Assembly (NCBI RefSeq): GCF_049860805.1 | Contig: NZ_CP187555.1 | Span: 4,216,001-4,280,000, forward strand | Direction: 5' to 3' | DNA: 64,000 nucleotides | Origin: Parabacteroides sp900760525 | GTDB lineage: Bacteria > Bacteroidota > Bacteroidia > Bacteroidales > Tannerellaceae | In this document: piece after piece, positions 24,259 to 33,300 of the stretch | Numbering within the stretch: position 1 is the stretch's first letter | How the letters are laid out: every line of letters starts with the position of its first letter | The notes under the pieces: model-generated | What the model saw: only the letters and a program-made list of their open reading frames with translations | What the model was told of the DNA's origin: nothing | Databases searched by the model: none | Translations under genes and position numbers: made by a program

Positions 24259-25728
24259 TTATATTTCTTTTCTGAGCCGTGCAACCGGAATGCCCAATTG
24301 TTCGCGGTATTTTGCTACCGTACGGCGGGCGATGATGTAGCCTTTCTCTTTCAGGATGGAGGCCAGTTCTTCGTCGGTAAGCGGTTTGCGCTTGTCTTCA
24401 CCGTCGATATGCTCTTTCATTATCTTTTTTACCTCGCGGGTGGAAATTTCTTCGCCACTGTCGGTCTGCATCGATTCGGAGAAGAAATACTTGAGCGGAT
24501 AGATGCCGAAGTTCGTCTGCACGTACTTGCTGTTGCTCACACGCGAGATCGTCGAGATGTCATATCCGGCCCGTTCCGCCACATCTTTGAGGATCATAGG
24601 CCGCAAGGTCGCTTCGTCGCCGGTGAGGAAGAAATTGCGTTGCAGGAGGATGATTGTCTCCATCGTGCGTTGCAAAGTCTCCTGACGCTGCTTGATGGCA
24701 TCGATAAACCACTGGGCGGAGTCGAGTTTCTGCTTTACAAACTGGACGGCTTCTTTCATTTGGGCTGTCTGGTTTGCCTTATTGCCGGCATAATCCTGAA
24801 ACATTTCCGCATACTCGCGGTTGATGCGCATATCAGGGATACCCCGGTTGTTCATGCTCAGGATCAGTTCGCCACCCACCGCTTCCACTACGAAATCGGG
24901 AATGATCTGGCTCAAAGCTGTCTCCATGGAACCGCCCCAGCTGCCGCAAGGTTTAGGATCGAGGGTCATTATTTCACGGATGGCTCTTTTCAGGGCGGAT
25001 TCTTCGATATCCAACCCTCTCATGATCTTATCGTAATGCTTGCGGGTGAACTCTTCAAAAAAATCGGTCAGTATCCGGATTGCCAACTCCGTTTCGGGCG
25101 TCTTTTCCCGGCGGTCCAACTGGAGTAGCAGGCATTCCTGCAGGTTGCGGGCGCCGACTCCTGCCGGGTCAAAATCCTGTATGATCGTGAGAACTTCTTC
25201 TATTTCTTTTTCCGTCACATCCTGTCCCGCCTGGAACACCAGGTCGTCGGCTATGGCGGACAGGTCACGGCGCAAATAGCCGTCATCATCTATATTCCCG
25301 ATGATATATTCGGCGATCTTCACCTGTTTTTCCGGCAGATCCCGCAACCCGAGCTGTTGGAGCAGGTATTCGTTCAGGGATTCGCTGACCGAGAAAGGCA
25401 CATCTTCTTTCTTCTCCGTCCGCTCGCTCAGCTCACGAAGTTTATAATCGGGTATATCATCCTCACTCATATAGTCGCCGAGGGAAAGGTCGGCGTCTGT
25501 TTCGCTTCCTCCCTCCATATCGTTGGAGGCCAACTCATCGCCACCTTCGTCAGTACGGTCAAAGTCATCCGCAATTTCCTTTCCTTCTTCCAATGCGGGA
25601 TTGTCTTCCAGCTCATGCTTCACACGTTCTTCCAGCTCTAAAGCCGGGAGTTCCAGAAGACGGATCAACTGAATCTGCTGCGGAGAGAGTTTTTGCTGTA
25701 ACTTTTGTTGTAACTGTTGCTTCAACAT
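24259..25728 (-). CDS. rpoN: RNA polymerase sigma-54 factor
   Basis: 489 residues from ATG 25728. An upstream extension of the frame to 25821 is rejected because the family N-terminus is LKQQLQQKLQQKLSPQQIQL. Region I is glutamine/leucine rich (activator response), region II is acidic (about 60-120), and the core-binding and DNA-binding parts follow. The C-terminal RpoN box is ARRTVAKYREQLGIP, intact. It recognises -24/-12 promoters with the help of AAA+ activators. The activator at 3541-4875 and promoter at 5383-5398 supply a direct partner in this window. A minus-strand -7 box (TATATTTG) is at 25783-25790. Confidence 0.97.
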   Translation of the reverse strand: MLKQQLQQKLQQKLSPQQIQLIRLLELPALELEERVKHELEDNPALEEGKEIADDFDRTDEGGDELASNDMEGGSETDADLSLGDYMSEDDIPDYKLRELSERTEKKEDVPFSVSESLNEYLLQQLGLRDLPEKQVKIAEYIIGNIDDDGYLRRDLSAIADDLVFQAGQDVTEKEIEEVLTIIQDFDPAGVGARNLQECLLLQLDRREKTPETELAIRILTDFFEEFTRKHYDKIMRGLDIEESALKRAIREIMTLDPKPCGSWGGSMETALSQIIPDFVVEAVGGELILSMNNRGIPDMRINREYAEMFQDYAGNKANQTAQMKEAVQFVKQKLDSAQWFIDAIKQRQETLQRTMETIILLQRNFFLTGDEATLRPMILKDVAERAGYDISTISRVSNSKYVQTNFGIYPLKYFFSESMQTDSGEEISTREVKKIMKEHIDGEDKRKPLTDEELASILKEKGYIIARRTVAKYREQLGIPVARLRKEI

Positions 25729-25782
25729 AATCAAATTCAATAATGTCAGGGCAATCACCGGATTGTCCAATGTTAGAACATG

Positions 25783-25790
25783 CAAATATA
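25783..25790 (-). promoter_or_regulatory. -7 box for rpoN cluster
   Basis: TATATTTG on the minus strand, 54 bp before the rpoN ATG. It would drive the rpoN, PAP2, gcvH, purE, ispG run. Confidence 0.5.
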
Positions 25791-25935
25791 ACTTTTTACA
25801 CGGAATGACCTCGACATTCAAAAGATAATAGTTCTAAAGGAGGATGAATTACTTCTATCAAAACGGCTTTACCGGAACGGTTGTGGCGTAAATGATTATT
25901 CTTCCTGAAAACTATTCAGAATCAAAACTATTTTT

Positions 25936-25943
25936 TATTTTTG
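25936..25943 (+). promoter_or_regulatory. -7 box for the GAF/PAS histidine kinase
   Basis: TATTTTTG fits TAnnTTTG and ends 21 bp before the ATG at 25965. It is divergent from the rpoN promoter. Confidence 0.5.
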
Positions 25944-25964
25944 CGATCGGATAAAGATTCTGAT

Positions 25965-28127
25965 ATGACTCTTAAAGCATCGCCATACGATCAGTTGACC
26001 CGGGAAGAATTGATACGATTACTGGAAGCCAGAGATAGCAGCCCTGCCAATTGCGAGGTTTGTACAACCTCCGAAACGCCGGCCATAAAGCGTATTATTT
26101 CCGAAGTTCTGGTGATCCTTTTCAACGAAGAAAACAAGCCGATCGAAAAAGCAATGAACGTATTGCTGGACTATTTCGATGCGGATTGGGGCTACGTTGC
26201 CATCTTCGAAGAAGACGGGTTGACGGCTAATTTTACATGCGAAGTGATGAACTCGTGGGTAAAAGTTCCGAAAGACGACAAGAGCAAACTGACATACGAC
26301 ACAATTCCGTGGATTATAGACACTGTCAAATCCGGACGCGACATCGTGCTGAGGGATCTTGCGGATCTGCCCGCCGAGGCGTCTACCGACAAGGCCCTGC
26401 TGACCCTTCAACAATTGAAATCCACGCTGATCATCCCACTTACTTTTCATAACAAAGTACAGGGATTCATCGGTTTCGACTCGATCCTGAAACATCGTTC
26501 CTGGACGGCGTCAGAAGTTGAAGATATGCATCTTATCGCCGGCATCTTTTCTATCATTATCGAACGTTGGCAAACCGATTATAATCTGGAAGAGTCGAGG
26601 AAACGCATCTCCAAGCTGAGCACCAAGTTCCAGCAGTTCTTCAACAACCTGCCGATCGGAGTGGAGCTATACGATGCGGAAGGTTGCCTGATCGATATAA
26701 ACGATGCCGACACTAAGATCTTCGGCTCTTCCCGTGAACAACTGTTGGGTGTCAATCTGTTCCGGAATCCGGCTGTTCCCGAGAAAGTCCTTAATCAGAT
26801 TAAGAAGAAGAAAGCATTCAGTTTCCCTCTCATATACGATTTCAATAGCATACGGGATTCCCGGTATTATCACTCCAACTTTTTGGATCAGACCAAATAT
26901 TTGATGGTGAAAGGGATCGGATTGAACGACCGGGAGTTCGGGCATATCGGCTATCTGCTGATCATCTCCGACGAGACGGAAAAGCAGGTTAAAGAGGAGC
27001 AGACACAAAACAACCTGGCGATCCTTAAAGCCGTCCTCCTATCCGGCCATTCCCTTATCGCCGAATACGATATCGAAAAGAAAGAATTGTTTGTCAATCC
27101 GCTCTTGAACGAGACGCCGGAAGACAACAAGTTGTTCAACTACTTGAGGGATAATAAATACATGACAGTCGAAGGCGTACAGCAGATTATCCGTTCGGCC
27201 GACAACGTCAACCAGCTCTTCCAGGTGATAGAAGGAGAGTTGGATCATTGTAGCTTCGAGTGCCGTACCGCTATTGAAAACGAAACGATCTGGATCCGCG
27301 TCAATGCGCAGGCTTATAAGACGAAAGGTCGCAAGCGGCAGAATAAAATGATCTGTCACATTACCAATATCACCGAAGAAAAACGGTTGGAAGAGAAGCT
27401 GCATCATGCGGAATACGAAACCCGGCAGTCGGAACTGGAAATACAGAAGGTTCGCGAGGCTGACAAGCTGAAATCAGCCTTCCTCGCCAATATGAGCCAC
27501 GAGATCCGGACACCGCTCAACGCCATAATCGGTTTCTCGAATATCCTTGCCGAGACAGACGATAAGGAAGAAAAAGAAGAGTTTGTCAAAATAATCAACA
27601 AGAACAGTGATCTGCTCCTCCGCCTGATAACCGACATCCTGGACTTTTCCAAAATAGAATCGGGCATCCTGGATTATTCGCTTGCCGACACCAGCCTGAA
27701 AGAAATATTCTACGAGCAGTATCAGGTGCATACACTGAAAATGTCCGAAAACGTATCCCTGATCTGTGATTTCGATACTTTGCCCGACATTATTATCCAT
27801 ACGGACCCGAAACGTGTCACGCAGGTAATCTCGAATTTGATCTCAAACGCAGCCAAGTTCACGGAGGAAGGAAGCATCAGGCTTTCCTACCGCATCGTTG
27901 AAGGATATGTCCTCATAGAAGTAATAGATACGGGTATCGGAATCTCGTTACAGCATCAATTGTCTATTTTCGAACGTTTCATGAAAGTCAATTCATTCAA
28001 GCAGGGCACCGGCTTAGGCTTGACAATCTGCAAAACCATCATCGAAGCCCTCGACGGGAAGATCGGCGTCGATTCCAGGTTGGGAGAAGGCGCACGGTTC
28101 TGGTTTACGCTCCCTTACAACGGATAG
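25965..28127 (+). CDS. GAF/PAS sensor histidine kinase
   Basis: 720 residues from ATG 25965; a TTG-initiated frame to 25941 would run through the -7 box. No TM segment or signal peptide is visible, so the protein is probably cytoplasmic. A GAF domain (about 40-195, ending DSILKHRSWTASEVEDMHLIA) is followed by a PAS domain (about 215-330, FNNLPIGVELYDAEGCLIDIN), a second PAS-like region (about 345-455) and a linker coiled coil. HisKA has H-box FLANMSHEIRTPLNAIIGF, and HATPase carries NLISNAAKFTEEGSI, DTGIGIS and GTGLGLTI. There is no receiver domain and no adjacent response regulator, so it is an orphan or signals to a partner elsewhere. The 3' end overlaps the convergent transporter gene by 23 bp. 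Confidence 0.9.
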   Translation: MTLKASPYDQLTREELIRLLEARDSSPANCEVCTTSETPAIKRIISEVLVILFNEENKPIEKAMNVLLDYFDADWGYVAIFEEDGLTANFTCEVMNSWVKVPKDDKSKLTYDTIPWIIDTVKSGRDIVLRDLADLPAEASTDKALLTLQQLKSTLIIPLTFHNKVQGFIGFDSILKHRSWTASEVEDMHLIAGIFSIIIERWQTDYNLEESRKRISKLSTKFQQFFNNLPIGVELYDAEGCLIDINDADTKIFGSSREQLLGVNLFRNPAVPEKVLNQIKKKKAFSFPLIYDFNSIRDSRYYHSNFLDQTKYLMVKGIGLNDREFGHIGYLLIISDETEKQVKEEQTQNNLAILKAVLLSGHSLIAEYDIEKKELFVNPLLNETPEDNKLFNYLRDNKYMTVEGVQQIIRSADNVNQLFQVIEGELDHCSFECRTAIENETIWIRVNAQAYKTKGRKRQNKMICHITNITEEKRLEEKLHHAEYETRQSELEIQKVREADKLKSAFLANMSHEIRTPLNAIIGFSNILAETDDKEEKEEFVKIINKNSDLLLRLITDILDFSKIESGILDYSLADTSLKEIFYEQYQVHTLKMSENVSLICDFDTLPDIIIHTDPKRVTQVISNLISNAAKFTEEGSIRLSYRIVEGYVLIEVIDTGIGISLQHQLSIFERFMKVNSFKQGTGLGLTICKTIIEALDGKIGVDSRLGEGARFWFTLPYNG

Positions 28128-28977
28128 CCTCGCGCGTTTGCAACAGGACGGAGAGCAGGATCAATCCCAATCCGGCATAGAAAGCGAGGTTCAACTCTTT
28201 CGCCTCGCCGAAAAAGAGCATGGCAAGGATAATGCTGTAAACCGGTTCCAGGTTATAACTCAGATTCACGGTAAATGCAGATACCTGTTTCAATACTTGT
28301 ATTTGTAACAGATACAAGCCGATCGTGCAAAACAGTGAAAGTAACAACAGGTATAGGAAATTGGTCATTCCCGGCAAGATTGTCTCCACCGGGAAGAAAT
28401 GCAGGTAAAACGGCAGCAAGCAAGTCAACCCCAGAAAACCGCCGATCATCTCATAAAGCAACATCATGCTGGAAGCGTGCCGTACTCCTACCTTCTTGTT
28501 CGTGATGGTAAAAAGCGCCGCCAGTGCCGAAGAGATCACGCCAATGATTATCCCCGTCCGGTAACGTGTGTCAAACTGGAAGATCAAGACAATGCCACAC
28601 ACAGTCACCAAACTGAATAAAAGCTCTTTAGTCGATACCCGCCTCCTGATGATCAGCGGTTCCAACAAAGCCGTAAAGAAGCCGACCAGCGAAAAGCAAA
28701 CCACTCCGATCGATACGTTCGCCGCCTTGATACTTCCGTAGAAAAACACCCAGTGAAGCCCTAACAACAGCCCGGTCCCTGCGATCTTCATCACTTCGCG
28801 AAAAGAAGTCCGCTTCAACCTTCCGCTCCCCCAAAGGATAAGGAAGAGCATTACGGCTGCAAAAAACATACGGTACCAAACGAGCAGGCCCTCATTCAAC
28901 GTAATCAACTTCCCGAACAAGCCTGTGAAGCCTGCCAGAATAATAGAAATATGTAGTTTTATAAATGCCTCTTTCAT
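28105..28977 (-). CDS. DMT-superfamily (EamA) transporter
   Basis: 290 residues with ten hydrophobic helices in two homologous EamA halves (second half begins near IGVISSALAALFTITNKKVG). The helix-9 motif LSYNLEPVYSIILAMLFFGE is characteristic of drug/metabolite exporters. It acts in the inner membrane; the substrate is not predictable. A -7 box TACCTTTG lies on the minus strand at 29004-29011. The 3' end overlaps the convergent kinase by 23 bp. Confidence 0.9.
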   Translation of the reverse strand: MKEAFIKLHISIILAGFTGLFGKLITLNEGLLVWYRMFFAAVMLFLILWGSGRLKRTSFREVMKIAGTGLLLGLHWVFFYGSIKAANVSIGVVCFSLVGFFTALLEPLIIRRRVSTKELLFSLVTVCGIVLIFQFDTRYRTGIIIGVISSALAALFTITNKKVGVRHASSMMLLYEMIGGFLGLTCLLPFYLHFFPVETILPGMTNFLYLLLLSLFCTIGLYLLQIQVLKQVSAFTVNLSYNLEPVYSIILAMLFFGEAKELNLAFYAGLGLILLSVLLQTREAIRCKGA

Positions 28978-29003
28978 CTCTTCGCCAATCTTGTTCGGTT
29001 TTG

Positions 29004-29011
29004 CAAAGGTA
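29004..29011 (-). promoter_or_regulatory. -7 box for the DMT transporter
   Basis: TACCTTTG on the minus strand, 26 bp before the transporter ATG. Confidence 0.5.
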
Positions 29012-29041
29012 CGTTTCTTTTTTATTCAATTCTCCCCCTTA

Positions 29042-29380
29042 TCAACTCTATAGGGCGACCGCACCAAATTCATTTTTAAGCGATACGATCTTATGGGCTA
29101 CATAATATAAGTAATAATCTATCCCTGCTACAAGAAAACTTATCTACATAGGCATAAAAAACATCGGAGTGCCTATCAATTCTGTAATCAGTGCCAGTGA
29201 TTATAAAATCAGTGCCAGCAATTATATAATCACAACCACTGATTATAAAATCACTGACACCGATTACAGAATTAGCAGGCACTTAAGAAAGAATTATTCG
29301 GGACAAAAACGGTTTTTTCTCTCCATGGAAATAAAGAATTGTTACTGCTGGATTTGGTGCGGTCGCCCTGTCAACTCTAT
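29042..29380. mobile_element. MITE-like non-autonomous element
   Basis: Perfect 18-bp terminal inverted repeats (AGGGCGACCGCACCAAAT at 29052-29069 and its complement at 29352-29369) are flanked directly by the 10-bp repeat TCAACTCTAT (29042-29051 and 29371-29380; one extra G sits at 29370). Inside is no transposase, but a second imperfect inverted repeat (29169-29189 with 29262-29282, 18 of 21 matching) brackets four 21-bp repeats. The terminal repeats plus flanking duplication make this a likely miniature transposon. An 18-bp stretch matching its terminus at 16 of 18 positions recurs at 59658-59675. Confidence 0.7.
29187..29270. repeat. Four 21-bp tandem repeats inside the MITE-like element
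   Basis: Units start at 29187, 29208, 29229 and 29250 with pattern ATCAnnnnCAnnGATTAnA. Because 21 bp is seven codons, both strands stay open and would encode heptapeptide repeats (such as ISASDYK, ITTTDYK). There is no good evidence that they are translated. The units are themselves partly palindromic. Confidence 0.85.
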
Positions 29381-29626
29381 GTTCGGAAAAAGAAATAACA
29401 AATAATTTATAAGAAATTCATCAAATCACCCAACATCCGGCACTTTTTATGATTTTCATTCCGGCTAAATGTTCCCTTTCCCCTTTATCTTGTAGCGATG
29501 CGATGAAAATATTTTATAAAAAATCATTTTTCTTGTGAGTACTTTTTCTTTCCTGTTCGTTGTGCATATGTAAGAGCCAAGTTTACCATGTGTCGACTTT
29601 GTATCTACATCTAATAATTAAGAAAA

Positions 29627-29902
29627 ATGGAAAACGGACATTCGGAATTAATCATCGGGTATTTGCAAGGACGGCTGCAAGGGCGGTCTTTGGACGATTT
29701 TTATGCTTGGGTGAATGAAAGTACAGACAATAAAAAACTGTTTTTCGAGACGAAAGCGCTTTATGAAGCCTGTACTCCTTCCCGTGATGTTTCTGAAATA
29801 CACGATAGCTGGCTTCGCCTTCTCGATAAGAGAAAGTCCCGCCGGCGCAAAAGATATTCCTTAATAACTCGCATAAGTTCTTGGAGAACTGCGTCACTTT
29901 GA
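29627..29902 (+). pseudogene. Truncated FecR-type anti-sigma factor fragment
   Basis: 91 residues resembling only the cytoplasmic N-terminus of FecR anti-sigma factors (LIIGYLQGRLQGRSLDDFYAWVNES, then KKLFFETKALYEA and SWLRLLDKRKSRRRKR). The frame terminates before any transmembrane or FecR sensor domain; full proteins have 310-340 residues. The last codons read into the left inverted repeat of the invertible segment (29876-29890), so DNA rearrangement there probably cut the gene. No ECF sigma gene lies upstream. It is probably non-functional as a transmembrane signal transducer, although a soluble fragment could still bind a sigma factor. Confidence 0.75.
29876..29890 (+). repeat. Left inversion site (AGTTC-N5-GAACT)
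   Basis: AGTTCTTGGAGAACT; exact reverse complement of 30316-30330. The five-base asymmetric spacer (TTGGA) gives the site a direction. Confidence 0.8.
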
Positions 29903-29907
29903 TGCGT

Positions 29908-29915
29908 CAAATATA
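29908..29915 (-). promoter_or_regulatory. -7 box inside the invertible segment, facing away from susC
   Basis: TATATTTG on the minus strand, 17 bp inside the left inversion site. It is the only convincing TAnnTTTG box in the segment; no clear -33 element was found. After inversion it would lie just upstream of susC in the correct orientation. Confidence 0.55.
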
Positions 29916-30047
29916 GGGTTAATATTTTGTATTAGATATACTTTTTTGAGAAAATTAATAAGGGTGGGGTGATTTTAACATATTGAAGAGAACTATCGGG
30001 TGATAGGTTGAAGGCCGTTTTGCAAACTTTTCCCGTATTCATAAAAT

Positions 30048-30086
30048 AAGGGGTGCCTCCTTTAAAGGGGGCACCCCTTGTTTTTT
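30048..30086 (+). terminator. Strong intrinsic terminator inside the invertible segment
   Basis: AAGGGGTGCC (30048-30057) pairs with GGCACCCCTT (30070-30079), followed by GTTTTTT. The other strand is also T-rich after the stem. In either orientation it insulates susC from transcription entering from the left. It is flanked at a distance by GGTGATAGG (about 30000) and two copies of CACCTATCACC-like sequence (30118-30135), which may extend the fold. Confidence 0.88.
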
Positions 30087-30211
30087 CTCTCCATAAACTT
30101 TTACAGAAATACGCTTTCACCTATCACCTATCACCGTAATCATCTAATAATCAAACATGGCAATTTTAGGCATCCGTTTACGGCTTGCAACCCTATGGGT
30201 AACACTTCCTT

Positions 30212-30244
30212 ACCCTATTGGTTACAGCCTGTAACCAATAGGGT
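30212..30244. repeat. Perfect 15-bp hairpin in the susC upstream region
   Basis: ACCCTATTGGTTACA and its complement flank a 3-nt loop (GCC). The core GTTAC-N5-GTAAC resembles recombination-type palindromes, but only one copy is in the window. It has no T-run on the plus strand. Confidence 0.7.
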
Positions 30245-30315
30245 TTCATCCTCCACATCGTTTAGCAAAAGATTCACAAACGGACCTACCCGCAAAACCT
30301 TCCATTTTCTACCAT

Positions 30316-30330
30316 AGTTCTCCAAGAACT
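30316..30330 (-). repeat. Right inversion site (AGTTC-N5-GAACT)
   Basis: AGTTCTCCAAGAACT; exact reverse complement of the left site. It sits at the centre of a slightly longer local palindrome (30312-30334), 66 bp before the susC start. Confidence 0.8.
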
Positions 30331-30396
30331 ATGGTGAAAGGCATTTGTAATGATAGTGAAAAACACAATAATTATAATATATTAAAAATAATCATT

Positions 30397-33300
30397 ATGT
30401 TAAAAATTGCAAGACCAGTCAGTCTAATGTTGATGTCTGCAGCATTACTTGCAACAGGAACAGCTTTAGCCTCCGATGCGGAGTCGGCTACTCCTAAAGT
30501 AGGTATTTCTCAGCAGCAAACAAGTTTGAAAGGGGTCGTAAACGATTCATTCGGCCCGGTTGTCGGTGCTTCGGTTGTCGTAAAAGGTACGACCAATGGT
30601 ATGGTTACGGATATGGATGGTAACTTCCTCTTGGAAAATGTAAAGAACGGAGATATCATTCAGATCTCTTACATCGGGTATATCACCCAAGAAATCAAGT
30701 ACACCGGACAAGCAACTATCACGGTGAACCTGAAGGAAGATACTCAGGCATTGGATGAAGTTGTGGTTATCGGATATGGTACGGTTAAGAAAAGTGATTT
30801 AACGGGTGCCGTTTCTCAAGTGAAGATGGACGATGAACCGATTGCTACAGTTGGGTCTGTCAGCCAAGTGTTAGCAGGTAAGGCTGCCGGTTTGCAAGCA
30901 AATACAGTCAGTGCGCAACCGGGTGGTGGAACTTCTTTTCGCATTCGTGGTGCCGCTTCTCCTTCTGCAGGTAATGACCCGTTGATTATTGTGGATGGAT
31001 TCCCTGTAAGTGATCCGGGAAATATGGATGTCGGTAAGTATAATGATGGAACAAAAGACAACGTGTTGGCTTCCATCAACCCCAATGACATCGAATCTAT
31101 CGAAGTGCTGAAGGATGCTTCTTCTACGGCGATCTATGGTGCCCGTGCCGGTAATGGTGTGATTATCGTAACGACCAAGAAGGGTAAATCCGGTAAACCG
31201 AATGTGAAGTATTCAGGTTCTGTATCTACACAAAAACTTGCATCCAACTATGAAGTGCTTGATGCTTCCGACTGGATGTCCGTGCGCAACAGCTATTATA
31301 AGGAAAAATGGATGCGTGAGAATAAAATCGGAGTTTACGGAGGGGTAGATCCTTCTACCGTCAGCCCGTTTGTCCCGAAATATTCAGATGCTGATATTGC
31401 CAATCCGGTGAACAATACCGACTGGATGGACGGTGTGACACGGAATGGATTTCAGACTCAACACAATGTTTCGATTTCCGGTGGTTCAGAATATACCAAA
31501 TATTTGGTCTCAGGAAACTATTTCAAACAGAATGGTGTGTTGGAAAACAACGGATTGACTCGTTTTACCGGACGTGTCAACTTAGAGCAGAAGTTGAGCA
31601 AATATGTTAAGACGGGTATCAATTTGACGTTGTCAACCAATAACTACGACAACGTACCTTTGGGAAATGGACATGCTGAAAATGCCAGTATGTTGGTAGC
31701 TGCTTCCCAGTTTAACCCCCTGATTGCGGTTAAAGATGCAAACGGCGATTATTGCCTGAACCCTGAAGCGGCCTTTATGCCTAACCCCATATCCATGTTG
31801 GAGATTACCGACAAGACACGTAAAAAACGTATTTTAGGAACGGCTTTCTTGGAAATCGAACCGATTAAAGATTTGATATTGAAAGCAAATGTCGGTATCG
31901 ACAACAATATGCAGAAAAGACGTACTTACCTGCCGACCACAACCCTGTATGGAGCCAAAGAAGGAGGAAAGGCGGATATTGGTGAGTTCGACAAGAACGA
32001 CTATTTGCTTGAATTGACGGCTGCCTACCGGAAGGATATAGGCAAGCACTCCATCAACGGCGTTGTCGGTTATTCTTTCCAATCGTTCAATTACGAAAGT
32101 TTGTATGCCGGTAATAGCCAGTTTATCACTGATGGTTTCTTGTATAACAACTTAGGGGCTGGTGCTTATCCCAAACCCAGTGTCGGATCTTCTGCCTCTA
32201 AGACAGAGATGGCTTCATTCTTTGGCCGTATCGGCTATACATATGCCGGCAAGTATTTGCTGACGGCTACATTGCGTGCGGATGGTGCTTCAAACTTTGC
32301 CGACAATAACCGTTGGGGTTATTTCCCTTCTGTTGCTTTGGGATGGCGCTTTAGTGAAGAAGCCTTTATGCAGAATCTGCAAGATGTTATTTCGAACGGT
32401 AAGTTGCGTGTCAGTGTCGGACAAACCGGTAACTCGAACATCGGTAATAAGGCTATCAGCTATTATCAGGTGGGTAACAACAATATCTTTGGTGGAACCG
32501 AGCACAAAGGGGTTTATTTGAAACAAATGGGTAACCCTGATTTGAGTTGGGAAACAACCAGTGAAGTGAACGTCGGTTTGGACTTGGGATTCATCAATAA
32601 CCGGATCAATGTAACAGCTGAGTATTTCTATAAAGTCGTTTCCGATTTGTTGGACTATCGTTCTTTGCTGTCTTATCAGGAAGTGGATAAAATTGCAGCG
32701 AATATTGGTGAGACACAGAGTACAGGTTTTGAGTTGACAATCAATACCCGCAACTTCCAGCAGAAAGACTTCACATGGAACACTGACTTCACCTTCTCAT
32801 TGTATCGCGACAAATGGAAAGACCGTGGTCCTTATTGGAAACCTTCGGCTTATAGCTTCTACGATGCTCCTCTTCGTGGTTGGTATGGTTACTTGTCTGA
32901 CGGTTTGGTACAGCCGGGTGAAGAAATCGCCCACATGAAAGGGGCTATTCCTGGACAAGTCAAGTTGAAAGATATCGATGGATATGCTTACAATGAAGAT
33001 GGAACAATGAAGGTGGACAAGTACGGCATCCCGGTGAAATCGGGTAAGCCTGACGGTATTTTGAATGATGCCGATAAAGTGTTCTACGGATGTACGGATC
33101 CAGGTTTTATGCTTGGTTTGAACAATACGTTTACTTATAAGGACTTCGATCTTAGCTTCTACTTCTACGGACAGTTCAATATGTTGAATGCCGGTTCTTA
33201 TAAGGATACTTGGTTGACTGGTGACGGCCAGATGAACATTGACCGTTTGGGAACGGGATACAATATGCCGGTGAGCGTAAAAGAAGTTTGGTCTAACGAC

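Larger units (their letters stand above)
29876..30330. other. Putative invertible promoter segment upstream of susC
   Basis: The 455-bp segment is bounded by AGTTCTTGGAGAACT (29876-29890) and its exact reverse complement (30316-30330). Both fit AGTTC-N5-GAACT, the site I recall for invertible SusC/SusD promoters of Bacteroides fragilis. The segment holds no gene. It contains a -7 box TATATTTG on the minus strand (29908-29915), a strong terminator (30048-30086), and a 15-bp hairpin (30212-30244). As written, the promoter faces left, away from susC. Inversion would place it facing right, with an RNA start near 30305 and a ~92-nt leader. No recombinase gene is adjacent. Confidence 0.72.

Noticed and set aside
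29187..29270. CRISPR array or coding repeat protein
   Set aside because: The units are contiguous with no spacers, and the open frames arise from the 21-bp (7-codon) period; no start context or signal supports translation.
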